Below are positions 8,670 to 17,475 of a DNA stretch of 64,000 nt, in pieces. This DNA comes from Deltaproteobacteria bacterium (GTDB taxonomy: Bacteria > Desulfobacterota > Desulfobacteria > Desulfobacterales > UBA2156). A program made the position numbers and the translations under genes. Location: the NCBI GenBank assembly GCA_019309485.1, contig JAFDGC010000008.1:1-64000 (forward strand), given 5' to 3'. The stretch's first letter is position 1; each line of letters starts with the position of its first letter. The notes beneath the pieces were generated by a model. The model ran no database searches and was not told where the DNA came from. It saw only the letters and a list, made by a program, of their open reading frames with translations.

Positions 8670-10928
8670 ATGACATTTTTCAAAACCCATTCCCGGCCCC
8701 GGCTTCCCCTGAAGACACTTCTGAAAGGGGGAAAGCCCGTATCCATTGAATTCGATCGTCTCAATCCCGGGATAGACAATATCCGGTATGACGTCCACTT
8801 AAGCCCTGCTTTTCGTTCTGTTGCCGCAAAACTGATCTTTAATGAGATTGTATCGGCCGCCCGTGCCCAAGACCGGGTCGATACGGGGAGTCCGTCCGAA
8901 CGCGCGGATCTGCGCAATTCATTTAAGCGCACCTGTCAGGACGTGCTGTTGGCGGGGATTCGACTTGCAAAGGATTTCAAGGAGAACCAAATTGATTTAT
9001 TGGCCCAGGTCGCGCTTCATAAATTCCTGATGTGGGAAATCCGGGATCGATTCAATGCGCTCTGCGGCCATTTCAAGGAAAGCATTCGCGAGACGGAGCG
9101 CCCCCACGCCTTCAACGCCAGTGAAAATATTCGACTCAAACAGGCCCTTTCCGATATCTTCAAAAACCGGCAGGCCATCCTTTATGCCGTTTCCAAGGAA
9201 GTCTTTCAGCGCGTGCAGGAAGTGCAGCAGGATCCCGTCGGAAAATATCGGGAATCGGTGTTCGGCGCCGACGCCCGCCTTCCCGAACATCTTTTCAACA
9301 ATCCGTTGCTCTTCGTGGACGCATCCCCGGACGATACCTTCATGATCTCCGAGTACCTGCTCTTCGGTCGTCGATACGAAGACGCCAACCGGTATGAGGC
9401 GCTGATCGATTTGGTCAAGCAGCTTTTAATCTCCTGCGACAGGGATGCCGGAGACAACGGGACGCATTTGCTTCAGGACCCGGAATCCCTTTTGGACGAA
9501 TGGATTGCGGATCCGGAGAATATCCATCGGCTTTTTAATACACAAACCTCCTTGGATCGCGCGACGCCGCCGACGGCCCAGGAACATTCCAAGGACGAAC
9601 GTTTCCATTGGAAACAGCGGACCGTTACACAAAAACAGCTATTGCACTTTTTCTACCGGCGTTTCAAAAAACTGGGATTAATTTCCATCGTTTGCGCGTC
9701 TTATGAAATCAAACAGGGCTTTTCCGAGTATTGCCCTCCCCTCACCCCACAGGCGGTTTTACAATTCGTGGTGAATCCGAAATACCGGGACGCCACACTG
9801 GATCGCCTCAAACGGCTTTCCCGGGCGGAAAATCGTATCTATTCGAAAAAGGGATTGCGCAAGATGGTCAAACAGGTCCGCCGTCTTCGGCGGCACCAAA
9901 AAGAAGCCTACTTGCTGCAATACCTTCAAGACCTTTCGCGATACCACCGGGATCTGAAAAACGCCGTGCGCGTCCGGGAGGCCATGGAGGCGATCCATTT
10001 AGTTACGGAGGACAAAACCCTGAACCTTTCCCGTGAAAACAACCTCCTTTATGCGTTCCTGCTCCCGGAAGAGGAAACCGTCGAGATGCGGCCCGTCATC
10101 AATCATGTGGTCCTCAAGGCCGACGTGCGCGGATCCACGGAAATCGTCCGGCAGATGAAGCACAAAGGCCTCAATCCGGCTTCTTTTTTCAGTCTGAATT
10201 TTTTCGATCCGATCAACCAGCTTCTGGAAACCTACGAGGCCCAAAAAGTCTTCATTGAAGGAGACGCCATCATCCTCACCCTTCTGGAGCGGGCCCAGGC
10301 GGCAAAACATCTCTTCACCGTGGCCCGCGCCTGCGGACTGGCCATGGATATCCTGTCCGTGGTGCAACGATGCAATTCGCGAAGCAAGAAGGCGGGGCTG
10401 CCGGTCATCGAAATCGGTATCGGCATCAGTTTTCAGGCCGGACCCCCCACCTATCTGTTCGACGGCGAGCGCCGCATCATGATTTCTCCGGCCATCAACG
10501 AAGCCCATTCCCTGTGCCGATGTGACAAGCAGGTCATACACGGCTGGGAGGGAAAGCCACAATACAATCTGGTTATTTTTGAAACCGAAACGACCCATCG
10601 GAACTCGGGCCAGGGAATCGATCCGTTCATGATTTACAACGTCAACGGCATCGCTTTAGACGCAGGGGGATTCCGGAAGCTGTCCCACGAGATCGACCTC
10701 CAGGCCCTGGATTGTAAAATCCCTGAATTTGCGCCGCATCGTCTCCGGCTCCACATGGGGCGCTTCTTAAATCCCCTTGGTATCAAACGGACGCTTGTGG
10801 TACGGGAAGCCCCCTTTTCAACTCAATGGGGGCGGCGCGGCGCCGCGATGCCGGATCTTGATCGCGTTTACTACGAAATTTGCACTTACCCCCCCGTCCT
10901 GGCATGGGCGGAAAAAATACTCTCCTGA
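8670..10928 (+). CDS. Large protein with a C-terminal class III nucleotide-cyclase-like domain
   Basis: A 752-aa soluble protein (an in-frame GTG at 8607 would give 773 aa; neither start has a clear ribosome binding site). The first 450 or so residues are alpha-helical with no domain I recognise. Residues about 475-670 resemble the class III cyclase homology domain: LKADVRGSTEIV (first metal Asp), FIEGDAIILTL (second Asp) and IEIGIGISFQAG. The motif that normally reads N-x-A-A-R-L is INEAHSL, so the transition-state Arg is missing. It may therefore be a degenerate or non-cAMP cyclase. It follows the O-methyltransferase by 68 bp. Confidence 0.6.
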   Translation: MTFFKTHSRPRLPLKTLLKGGKPVSIEFDRLNPGIDNIRYDVHLSPAFRSVAAKLIFNEIVSAARAQDRVDTGSPSERADLRNSFKRTCQDVLLAGIRLAKDFKENQIDLLAQVALHKFLMWEIRDRFNALCGHFKESIRETERPHAFNASENIRLKQALSDIFKNRQAILYAVSKEVFQRVQEVQQDPVGKYRESVFGADARLPEHLFNNPLLFVDASPDDTFMISEYLLFGRRYEDANRYEALIDLVKQLLISCDRDAGDNGTHLLQDPESLLDEWIADPENIHRLFNTQTSLDRATPPTAQEHSKDERFHWKQRTVTQKQLLHFFYRRFKKLGLISIVCASYEIKQGFSEYCPPLTPQAVLQFVVNPKYRDATLDRLKRLSRAENRIYSKKGLRKMVKQVRRLRRHQKEAYLLQYLQDLSRYHRDLKNAVRVREAMEAIHLVTEDKTLNLSRENNLLYAFLLPEEETVEMRPVINHVVLKADVRGSTEIVRQMKHKGLNPASFFSLNFFDPINQLLETYEAQKVFIEGDAIILTLLERAQAAKHLFTVARACGLAMDILSVVQRCNSRSKKAGLPVIEIGIGISFQAGPPTYLFDGERRIMISPAINEAHSLCRCDKQVIHGWEGKPQYNLVIFETETTHRNSGQGIDPFMIYNVNGIALDAGGFRKLSHEIDLQALDCKIPEFAPHRLRLHMGRFLNPLGIKRTLVVREAPFSTQWGRRGAAMPDLDRVYYEICTYPPVLAWAEKILS

Positions 10929-11093
10929 TTTCCGGAAAGAAACGTATTTTTCCGGCGTCCAATGGAAGCATCGATAAAACGGTTGAGGCATTGTAGCTAA
11001 AAAACAGCTAAAAAACTTGACCGTTGAATTACGAACTGGTATTTCAAAAACGGTTACGCAAGGAGTGACGTCCATTTTTCGGCCATCCCGATT

Positions 11094-11309
11094 GTGAAAA
11101 ACCAAAACGAGGAACCCGACGTGGCTGACGAAAAAAAAGCGGATAACAGGAAGGGAACCGACCCGAAATCGGGCAAGGTGAAAGTCAAATTCGAAATCTA
11201 CGGCGAAGAAATGATCGAAAAGCGGGTGAAATTGAGCGGCAACAGCGGCAGGGTTTACCTTCCACCCAACTGGGTGGGACATCATGTCAAAATCATTCGA
11301 ATCGATTAA
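11094..11309 (+). CDS. DUF2080 family ('transposon-encoded') small protein
   Basis: A 71-aa protein with GTG start. Its core KVKFEIYGEEMIEKRVKLSG and the tail SGRVYLPPNWVGHHVKIIRI match DUF2080, a family described mostly in archaea and often annotated as transposon-encoded. The C-terminal half looks like an AbrB/SpoVT-like DNA-binding beta element (GNSGRVYLP). No transposase is next to it. It is 25 bp upstream of a GNAT acetyltransferase, with which it probably forms an operon. Confidence 0.7.
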   Translation: MKNQNEEPDVADEKKADNRKGTDPKSGKVKVKFEIYGEEMIEKRVKLSGNSGRVYLPPNWVGHHVKIIRID

Positions 11310-11334
11310 CCTTCCATATGCGGGGGATTGAACA

Positions 11335-11772
11335 GTGACAGACATCGTCATTCGCAAGTTACAGCCAGAGGACGCGGACGCCATCAGCCATATTTACGGC
11401 GCCATCACGCAAAAACCGGTGGAGATCGATTTCAGAAAGATCATCGCCCAGGACGCCCAAAGGGGGGAAGACGCCTGTTTCGCCGCTGAAATTCAAGGGC
11501 GCGTGGTGGGGTTTATGATCAGCTATGTGCTGAACCTGGGTTTCGGCATTGAAAAAAGCGCATGGATCGCCACGTTGGGGGTCAATCCCGAATATATGGG
11601 CCAGGGAATCGGGGCTCGCCTGGCGGAAGGATTATTTCAATTTTACAAATCGCAAGGCATAAAGAACGTGTACACCTCGGTTCGATGGGATTCCACGGAT
11701 CTGCTTTCCTTTTTCAAGACCCTCGGGTTCAATCGGAGCAACTTCATCAATCTTCGAAAAACCCTTGATTAA
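11335..11772 (+). CDS. GNAT family N-acetyltransferase
   Basis: A 145-aa GNAT fold. Motif A is LGVNPEYMGQGIGARL (acetyl-CoA pyrophosphate loop Q/RxxGxG/A), followed by a C-terminal VRWDSTDLLSFFKTLGFNRS typical of RimI-like enzymes. GTG start. Substrate unknown. It lies just after the DUF2080 gene and converges on the minus-strand oxidoreductase (4-bp overlap of the 3' ends). Confidence 0.8.
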   Translation: MTDIVIRKLQPEDADAISHIYGAITQKPVEIDFRKIIAQDAQRGEDACFAAEIQGRVVGFMISYVLNLGFGIEKSAWIATLGVNPEYMGQGIGARLAEGLFQFYKSQGIKNVYTSVRWDSTDLLSFFKTLGFNRSNFINLRKTLD

Positions 11773-14285
11773 AAAAGATCGTCGTCCTCGCCGAATCCCG
11801 GCATTTGACCGTACCTTTGAATGTGGCGTTGGATCCACTCGCTCTCCCGAAGAGAATACATCTTGTCTTCCTCGAAGATAAACCAGGCGGCGGATTTGTT
11901 TTCTGTTATGGCGCGCCAGAGTGCGGCTCTCAGATCGGATGTCCCTTGGATCGCCAACACCCTTTTCTCCCTGTCCAGGATTTGAAAAACCCCTTCTGTT
12001 TCCGGAACCCTTGAAAGATTGTCCGGGATAAGGGGCAGGAGGGGTTCAGGGGGAAGTGGGTTGCTTTTCAATGAAAGCCGGGCATCGCACCGGAGACAGC
12101 GGCCCGCCTCGGTTCGAGCCTGGGCAGGATCATAGCCCAACACAATTTCTGAAAAATCGAACCGTATTTTTCCGGAAGGGCTTTCCGGGACCGGCACCCG
12201 GGGCTTTCGCGCAAACCCGTCTTCACGTCCGAACCAGGGATCCGGAGCCGTCCGGGGAAATGGCGTTTCATCTATCTGACCGTCTCCCCCGAGGAATTTG
12301 TCAATGGCGCCAGCCGCCTTCCGGCCGTGGGCGACGGCATGAATTACGGAACCGGAGACGGCCACAGCATCTCCACCGGCAAAAATATGCGGTATTGGGG
12401 TTTCAAGGACCTCTTCATTCACCGAAACAGGTCCGTCTTCCCCGTCCCCGCGTATTTCTTCAGGCAAGACGGAAACGTCGACGACCTGCCCCACGGCCAG
12501 AATGATCTGATCCGTTTCGACACACGCGCGCTGTACTCCGAACCGGGGAGAAAAATTTCCCTTTTCATCGAAGACACGGGTGCAATCCATTATTTCCAGT
12601 CCCGTTATCCGTCCATGTTCACTCAAGATCCGCCCGGGTCCGAAAGAGGGGAAAAGCCGCACTCCTTCTGCCTCCGCCCGTTCGATCTCCGCCCTGGTCG
12701 CCGGCATGTCCTCTTTACTTTCAAGACAGACAAGGGAAACCTTCTTGGCGCCGCAGCGAAGGGCCGTCCGGGCCGCATCCACGCCCGTGTTTCCGCCGCC
12801 AATGACAAGGACATTTTCTTTCATGTGCGTGTCTTCTCCCCGGGCCGCCTTTTTCAGAAAATCGATTCCTTGTAAGACCCCGGAAAGATTTCCGGCTTCA
12901 AGCAATATGTTTCGGCTCCGCTGGGCCCCGATACCCAGGAAAACGGCGTCGAAACCCCCCTGCTCCAGGTCTTCCAAGCGGATGTCTTTCCCCAGGCGGG
13001 TATGGGGCACGAACGCGATGCCCAACGCAAAGATTTCAATGATCTCTTTTTCAAGAACCTCCCGGGGAAGGCGATACGCCGGGATCCCGTACCGCAGCAT
13101 CCCACCGGGTTCCGGGGCGGCGTCAAACACAGTAACGGCATGCCCCTTTTTCCTGAGATAATAGGCCGCCGTGAGCCCGGCGGGCCCCGCTCCCACCACG
13201 GCCACGTGCTTGCCGGTATCGTTTTGCAACCGCCTTTCCGGGTCGCCGGTGCCTTTTTCACGATCCGCCGCGTAACGCTTCAACGCACAGACGGCAATGG
13301 GGGCGTTTACCTCTTTTCGGCGGCATACCGTTTCACATGGCCGGGTACAGACCCGGCTCACCACCCCGGGAAAAGGCACCGTTTCCCGAATCACCGCACA
13401 GGCGGCATCGATTTCTCCTTTGGCCAGTTGCCGCACATATTCCGGAACATCCATTCCGACGGGGCAGGCAGACTTACAGGGCACCAGGACGTCTTCCGCC
13501 TTTCCATCGATCCCGACCTTGTCCATCAACGCGCCCGTGGGACAGACCGCCACGCAGGCGGTACAAAATTTACACCCGGATTCTTCAAGCGTCGGTTCGA
13601 CGGATCCCACCTGAATCCTGCCGTCACCGTCATAGACGAAACCCAGCGCCCCGATCCCCCGAAGGTCCCGGCAGGCCCGGACGCAACGGAGGCATCCGAT
13701 GCACAAATTGTAATCCCGCTTGAACAAGGGGTCTTCGGTAAGGACGGGCAAGGAGGTGGGAATCCATTTGGGCGTGGCATCGGGTATTCCAACGTAGTTT
13801 GCAATCTTCTGGAATTCACAGCGGCCGAACCGGTCACAGCATCGCTCGATTTCCGGGACATGGGCGGAACACTGGATCCGGATGCATCCGTCCTGCTGGG
13901 CACAGGTCAGACAACCGTGTGGATGCCGGGCCAGAATGGGAATGAGATTTTCGCGTCGCTTCTCCCGTATCCGGTCATTTTGCGTGACCACCACCATCCC
14001 GTCGCGCACTTTTGTGGTACACGCATTCACCAAATCGGATTCCCCTGCCACTTCCACCACGCACAGGCCGCATCCTTTCCCGGTCCGATGGGGATGTTTG
14101 TTTTCGATTCGTTCCTCTCCTTGATAGATCCCCAGTGCAGGAGAGATCCCTTCGGCTGGGACAAGATCCGGGTGGCGGCACAGGACCGGAATATATATCC
14201 CGGCGCGCTCGGCGGCTTCGAAGAGGGTGGTGTCCATGGGCACTTCAAGGGATCGCCCGTCGATGGTCACGCGAAACAGGATCAT
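11769..14285 (-). CDS. Multidomain NAD(P)H:ferredoxin-type oxidoreductase (NuoG-N plus GltD-like, BzdV-like)
   Basis: An 838-aa fusion. Residues 1-90 form a 2Fe-2S ferredoxin (GCGLCVVE, NACTTKV). Next comes the NuoG-type cluster site HPHGCLTCAQQDGC, then two 4Fe-4S sites CIGCLRCVRAC and CKFCTACVAVC. After this is a GltD-like half: CKSACPVGMDVP, CTRPCETVCRR, FAD site VAVVGAGPAGLTAAYYL and NADPH site VLVIGGGNTGVDAARTA, ending GRCLRCDARLS plus a 60-residue tail. Such fusions feed electrons from NAD(P)H to ferredoxin or to the ATP-driven activator of benzoyl-CoA reductases. The ATG overlaps the upstream stop (ATGA). It is last in the five-gene operon. Confidence 0.85.
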   Translation of the reverse strand: MILFRVTIDGRSLEVPMDTTLFEAAERAGIYIPVLCRHPDLVPAEGISPALGIYQGEERIENKHPHRTGKGCGLCVVEVAGESDLVNACTTKVRDGMVVVTQNDRIREKRRENLIPILARHPHGCLTCAQQDGCIRIQCSAHVPEIERCCDRFGRCEFQKIANYVGIPDATPKWIPTSLPVLTEDPLFKRDYNLCIGCLRCVRACRDLRGIGALGFVYDGDGRIQVGSVEPTLEESGCKFCTACVAVCPTGALMDKVGIDGKAEDVLVPCKSACPVGMDVPEYVRQLAKGEIDAACAVIRETVPFPGVVSRVCTRPCETVCRRKEVNAPIAVCALKRYAADREKGTGDPERRLQNDTGKHVAVVGAGPAGLTAAYYLRKKGHAVTVFDAAPEPGGMLRYGIPAYRLPREVLEKEIIEIFALGIAFVPHTRLGKDIRLEDLEQGGFDAVFLGIGAQRSRNILLEAGNLSGVLQGIDFLKKAARGEDTHMKENVLVIGGGNTGVDAARTALRCGAKKVSLVCLESKEDMPATRAEIERAEAEGVRLFPSFGPGRILSEHGRITGLEIMDCTRVFDEKGNFSPRFGVQRACVETDQIILAVGQVVDVSVLPEEIRGDGEDGPVSVNEEVLETPIPHIFAGGDAVAVSGSVIHAVAHGRKAAGAIDKFLGGDGQIDETPFPRTAPDPWFGREDGFARKPRVPVPESPSGKIRFDFSEIVLGYDPAQARTEAGRCLRCDARLSLKSNPLPPEPLLPLIPDNLSRVPETEGVFQILDREKRVLAIQGTSDLRAALWRAITENKSAAWFIFEEDKMYSLRESEWIQRHIQRYGQMPGFGEDDDLF

Positions 14286-15175
14286 TGCCGCTTGGCCTTT
14301 CCCTTCCGGCACAGGGTGTGGGCAAAAAGGGCCGCGCCGACGGCACCGGCGATCTGGGGATCCCATGGGGTCTTCATGTCCTCCGCCCCGATCATCGCCA
14401 CGAGCCGGTTGATGACACCGCGATTTTTGGCCATGCCGCCGGTGACCGCCCATTGCGGTGTCACACCCGTCCGCTCCAATACGGCATAAATCCGTTGGGC
14501 CATGCCCGTGCAATAGGCGGCCAGGACCCGTTCCAGGCGCCATCCCTGCCGTATGAGGCCTATGGCTTCCGACCTGGCATAGACGACACAATCGTTGGAA
14601 AGCGCCTCCGGTGCTTCCCCTTCGAAGCGGAAGCTGCGGTCCCCGACGTCGGTAACGGGAATCCCCAACAGATCCGCAAAGACTTCCATGCCTCTGCCGG
14701 TCCCCGCCGCGCACTTGTCGTTCATGAGAAAGGTGACGACCTTCCCTTTCTCATCGCACCGAATGGCCTTGATATCCTGCCCCCCCACATCCAGCACAGT
14801 GCGCACATCCGGTCCATAGAGATAATGGGCGCCCCGGGCATGACAGGCGATTTCCGTGAGGGTTCGGTGGGCAAGGGGGATGTTGACCCGGCCGTATCCG
14901 GTGCCGATGCAATAATTGAAGCGATCCTCGGGAAGATCCCCGGCCGCCTGAAGCGCTGATCGGTAGGCCTTGAGGGCGCTCCCGGAACCGTCCCATCCGG
15001 ACCGCACGTTTCCGTAGGCCAGGATTTCGCCGTCGGCAACGATGACCGCCTGGGCGCTCACCGATCCCACATCGATGCCCACCGTGACAAATTCGGCGTT
15101 TTTCCAGTCAATATCCGGATTTCTCCAACTCGGCTCCGGCCACTGGCAAACGGTCTTGTTCCGTTGTCCATGCAT
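14282..15175 (-). CDS. BadF/BcrA/HgdC-type ATPase (acyl-CoA reductase/dehydratase activator)
   Basis: A 297-aa ASKHA ATPase. Visible motifs are phosphate-1 GIDVGSVSAQAVIV, phosphate-2 DVGGQDIKAI, the first Fe-S Cys in NDKCAAGTGRGM, the second in NDCVVYARSEAIGL, and adenosine motif VTGGMAKNRG. Homodimers or heterodimers of this family hold one 4Fe-4S cluster and couple ATP hydrolysis to low-potential electron transfer. The start at 15175 is chosen because GGAG lies 8 bases upstream; an upstream in-frame ATG at 15220 lacks a good site. The canonical DVGGQD makes this the BcrA-like partner of the next gene. Confidence 0.88.
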   Translation of the reverse strand: MHGQRNKTVCQWPEPSWRNPDIDWKNAEFVTVGIDVGSVSAQAVIVADGEILAYGNVRSGWDGSGSALKAYRSALQAAGDLPEDRFNYCIGTGYGRVNIPLAHRTLTEIACHARGAHYLYGPDVRTVLDVGGQDIKAIRCDEKGKVVTFLMNDKCAAGTGRGMEVFADLLGIPVTDVGDRSFRFEGEAPEALSNDCVVYARSEAIGLIRQGWRLERVLAAYCTGMAQRIYAVLERTGVTPQWAVTGGMAKNRGVINRLVAMIGAEDMKTPWDPQIAGAVGAALFAHTLCRKGKAKRQ

Positions 15176-15191
15176 GATCAATGCTCCGCGA

Positions 15192-15977
15192 TCATTCCGA
15201 CACGCGTTTTCCCGCCGCAAAAACGGCCGCTCCCACGGCGGCGCCGAATTCCGGAGCGTCTGGGATGCGAATCGTTTCCATTTTCAATTCGTGTTTCAGG
15301 GCCTGGACAAGCCCCGGATTGTACGCAACCCCCCCGATCATCATCACTTCCGGGAGGACGCCGATCCTCCGGGTCATGGAGGCGATCCGGCCGGCCATGG
15401 CCTCAAAAACCGCCCGGATGATGTCGGAACGGGGTGTGCCGGCATGGATCAGACCCACCACTTCGGATTCGGCGAAAACCACACACTGGGCGTTCAAAGG
15501 GATCTTTTGTCCGGATTCAAAAAAAAGACGCCCCGTTTCCTCCATGGAAACCCCCAGGATCCGGGCCATGGTTTCGATGAAGATGCCGGCCCCCGCCGCA
15601 CATCTTTCATTCACGACAAAATCGACAGGAGTCCCGTGTTCGTCCAACCGCGCAGCACGGCCTTCCTCGGCCCCCACATCGATCACGGTCCTGACACCCG
15701 GGAAGGCATGTCGGGCCGCGCCGGCCATGGCGTCGCGCGGGTCCACCTTGAGATCCGCAATGGTCAGCATGTCCACTCCGGAACCGGTTCCGGCGATCCG
15801 TCCCACTTCCTCCCGCCGGATGCCGGCGGCATTCAGGGCGGCCTCCAGGGATTTTTTTGCCGCTTTTTTCAGGTCGAAGCCGGTGATTCCCTTCCCTTTG
15901 CCCAGAATCTTTCCGTCTTTCACGAGAACGGTCTTGGTGTGTTTGGCACCGCAATCAATCCCCGCGAAGATCCCCAT
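15192..15977 (-). CDS. BcrD/BadG-type ATPase subunit
   Basis: A 261-aa ASKHA ATPase with phosphate-1 GIDCGAKHTKTVLV and Fe-S Cys motifs NERCAAGAGIF and NAQCVVFAESEVVGL. Its phosphate-2 motif is DVGAEEGRA instead of DVGGQD. BcrD of Thauera has a like GA..GRA pattern, so this is the D-type subunit, and with the neighbouring BcrA-type protein it could form a heterodimer. It overlaps the 192-aa gene upstream by 23 bp and is 16 bp from the next gene. Confidence 0.88.
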   Translation of the reverse strand: MGIFAGIDCGAKHTKTVLVKDGKILGKGKGITGFDLKKAAKKSLEAALNAAGIRREEVGRIAGTGSGVDMLTIADLKVDPRDAMAGAARHAFPGVRTVIDVGAEEGRAARLDEHGTPVDFVVNERCAAGAGIFIETMARILGVSMEETGRLFFESGQKIPLNAQCVVFAESEVVGLIHAGTPRSDIIRAVFEAMAGRIASMTRRIGVLPEVMMIGGVAYNPGLVQALKHELKMETIRIPDAPEFGAAVGAAVFAAGKRVSE

Positions 15978-16533
15978 CCCATCCTCCTTTGTTCAGGGCA
16001 TCCATCATGGCAAGGACGTACGCCGGACGCCGGCCCGCCGCCCATTGGGGATACCCGCCGCGCCAGACATACGTCACAAGCTCTCTGAAGACCCGGTGGT
16101 CAAAATAATACCCGCCGATGGAAACGGTATTGTCCGGGGGGTGTTTTCGGCAAAGGATCGGACATTCCCTGGCCCATTTTCGGATCTCGGCGGTGACCTC
16201 TTCCCGGCTGAAACATCCCTTGGGCTTCTGCTTGAAATCCTCGGGTCTTCCGGGAAAGGGGCAACGGCGATAAAGGCTTCCGATGAAACCGGACAACCGG
16301 ATGCCATGGATGGCGCCCATAAGGTCCCCCATGTGTTCGGGTTCCATGAATTGATATCCGGGCAACGCCTTTTCAATCAAAACATCTTTGGGGCAAGTTG
16401 CCATGTGCGATACGACATTAGAAAAATCGTTCGCGAAGAAAAAGAGCTCCTGCAGAAGGAGCATGTCGGTTTCGATATGAAAAAAACCGAATGCCACGGT
16501 GCCGTGGCTGAGGGATTCAAATGCCAGCGGCAC
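15955..16533 (-). CDS. Unrecognised 192-aa protein of the activator operon
   Basis: I do not recognise this protein. The preferred start is GTG at 16533, because GGAAG of the upstream gene's end lies 7 bases before it and the upstream stop is 2 bases before it; an ATG at 16620 would overlap that gene by 85 bp. It begins PLAFESLSHGTVAFGFFHIE, has no signal peptide or membrane segment, and has Cys residues in ATCPKD, YRRCPFPG, GCF and ECPILC. It is much shorter than BcrB/BcrC (about 380-440 aa) and has no match I can see to them. Its tight coupling to the ATPase genes suggests a shared function. Confidence 0.6.
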   Translation of the reverse strand: MPLAFESLSHGTVAFGFFHIETDMLLLQELFFFANDFSNVVSHMATCPKDVLIEKALPGYQFMEPEHMGDLMGAIHGIRLSGFIGSLYRRCPFPGRPEDFKQKPKGCFSREEVTAEIRKWARECPILCRKHPPDNTVSIGGYYFDHRVFRELVTYVWRGGYPQWAAGRRPAYVLAMMDALNKGGWDGDLRGD

Positions 16534-16535
16534 GA

Positions 16536-17060
16536 TTATTCTTCCGTTCGGTCGGTCAAAAAAAACCGCCACTTGCAAAACATGTCTTTCGGATGGGGAT
16601 CCGGAGGAGCGAAAAGACACTCCACCTGAATCCGCTCATCCACCACTTGGGCAAAGTTGGCGAATTCACCCCGGTGCATTTCCTTGCACACAAATTCGTC
16701 CAGGCCTCTTTTCAGGCGGGCCTCCTGGGTGGGGCACGAAGGGACGGAAATCGTTGCCGTATCGGCATCTTTTTCAATGTGGTAACCCACCAGAATGCAC
16801 CAGGGAAAGTATTGCAGCGCCCGGACGAACCCGTCAATACCTTTTTCCCGGATATCGAAACGCCGGATCAGGTCCTTTGCCGCCATAGCCGACACCCGAC
16901 TCCAGACCTGCTCGTTGATCCGTTCCGCCGTAGGCTGGTCGAACCGCTCCCCCACATAAATGAACCAAAAGGCATCCATCACCCGGTAATGCCATAGCAG
17001 AAATTCAATGTATTTCATCAGCTCGGACCGTTCCATTTTCTCGAAGATTGACAGATCCAC
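16536..17060 (-). CDS. DUF6125 / ATC-hydrolase-like protein
   Basis: A 174-aa soluble protein. The N-terminal [18 protein letters not shown] helix and the C-terminal [29 protein letters not shown] and FCKWRF pattern (conserved Cys, PPDPHP, CxW) match the DUF6125 family, related to the L-2-amino-thiazoline-4-carboxylate hydrolase fold. Function in this family is unknown. GTG start preceded by AAGGAGG at 4 bases. It is the first gene of the operon ending at 11769. Confidence 0.72.
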   Translation of the reverse strand: MDLSIFEKMERSELMKYIEFLLWHYRVMDAFWFIYVGERFDQPTAERINEQVWSRVSAMAAKDLIRRFDIREKGIDGFVRALQYFPWCILVGYHIEKDADTATISVPSCPTQEARLKRGLDEFVCKEMHRGEFANFAQVVDERIQVECLFAPPDPHPKDMFCKWRFFLTDRTEE

Positions 17061-17245
17061 GGGGCCTCCTTTCCAGTGTCTTCATTGTTGAAAACGGTTC
17101 TTTCAGACCATCTTTTTCTTCTAAACCCAATGTTGGTGCGCCGGAGTTTATCCATGCCACAAACAAAGGGGCAAGAAAAGGGTTTTCCCCGGGATTGTAT
17201 TTACGGGCGGTTTTCGATACGCTCCTGCCCGTGATATAATTAAAA

Positions 17246-17453
17246 CCTAAGTTGAGCGATTTTCGAGTTTGCCGCAGATACAAGGAAAATGTCGTTGCGC
17301 TATAGTGCACTATGCGCAACGGCATTTGACGCCGCAGATGCGGTAAAATCGAAAATCCCGAAGTGTTTCACATTTTTGAAGATCAAATTGGCAGAATTCC
17401 TTAAAATTAGTACCAATTTGACTGTTTCAAAAATTTGAAACGCTCAGCTTAGG
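17246..17453. mobile_element. 208-bp MITE-like element, copy 1
   Basis: Starts CCTAAGTTGAGCG and ends CGCTCAGCTTAGG, which are inverted terminal repeats (one mismatch in 13). It is near-identical along its length to 59061-59268 and, inverted, to 62092-62300. It holds an inner palindrome around ATAGTGCACTAT (17300-17311). It codes no transposase. No clear target duplication is seen. It ends 22 bp before the meaB start. Between the DUF6125 start (17060) and this element nothing else was recognised. Confidence 0.85.
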
Positions 17454-17475
17454 TGAAAACAGAATCGAGCCCTTT

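Noticed and set aside
13002-14489. 495-codon open frame on the plus strand
   Set aside because: Antisense to the oxidoreductase with clear cofactor motifs; no domain of its own.
15181-16629. 482-codon open frame on the plus strand
   Set aside because: Antisense to the BcrD-type ATPase and 192-aa genes; low-complexity Ser/Ala/Arg-rich translation.
11769-17060. Complete class I benzoyl-CoA reductase cluster
   Set aside because: Only ATPase-type and oxidoreductase parts are present; no 2-hydroxyacyl-CoA dehydratase-like BcrB/BcrC was found on either strand in the window.
17240-17460. TA target-site duplication for the 208-bp elements
   Set aside because: Copies 2 and 3 have TA on the left but not on the right, and copy 1 has neither, so no duplication is claimed.
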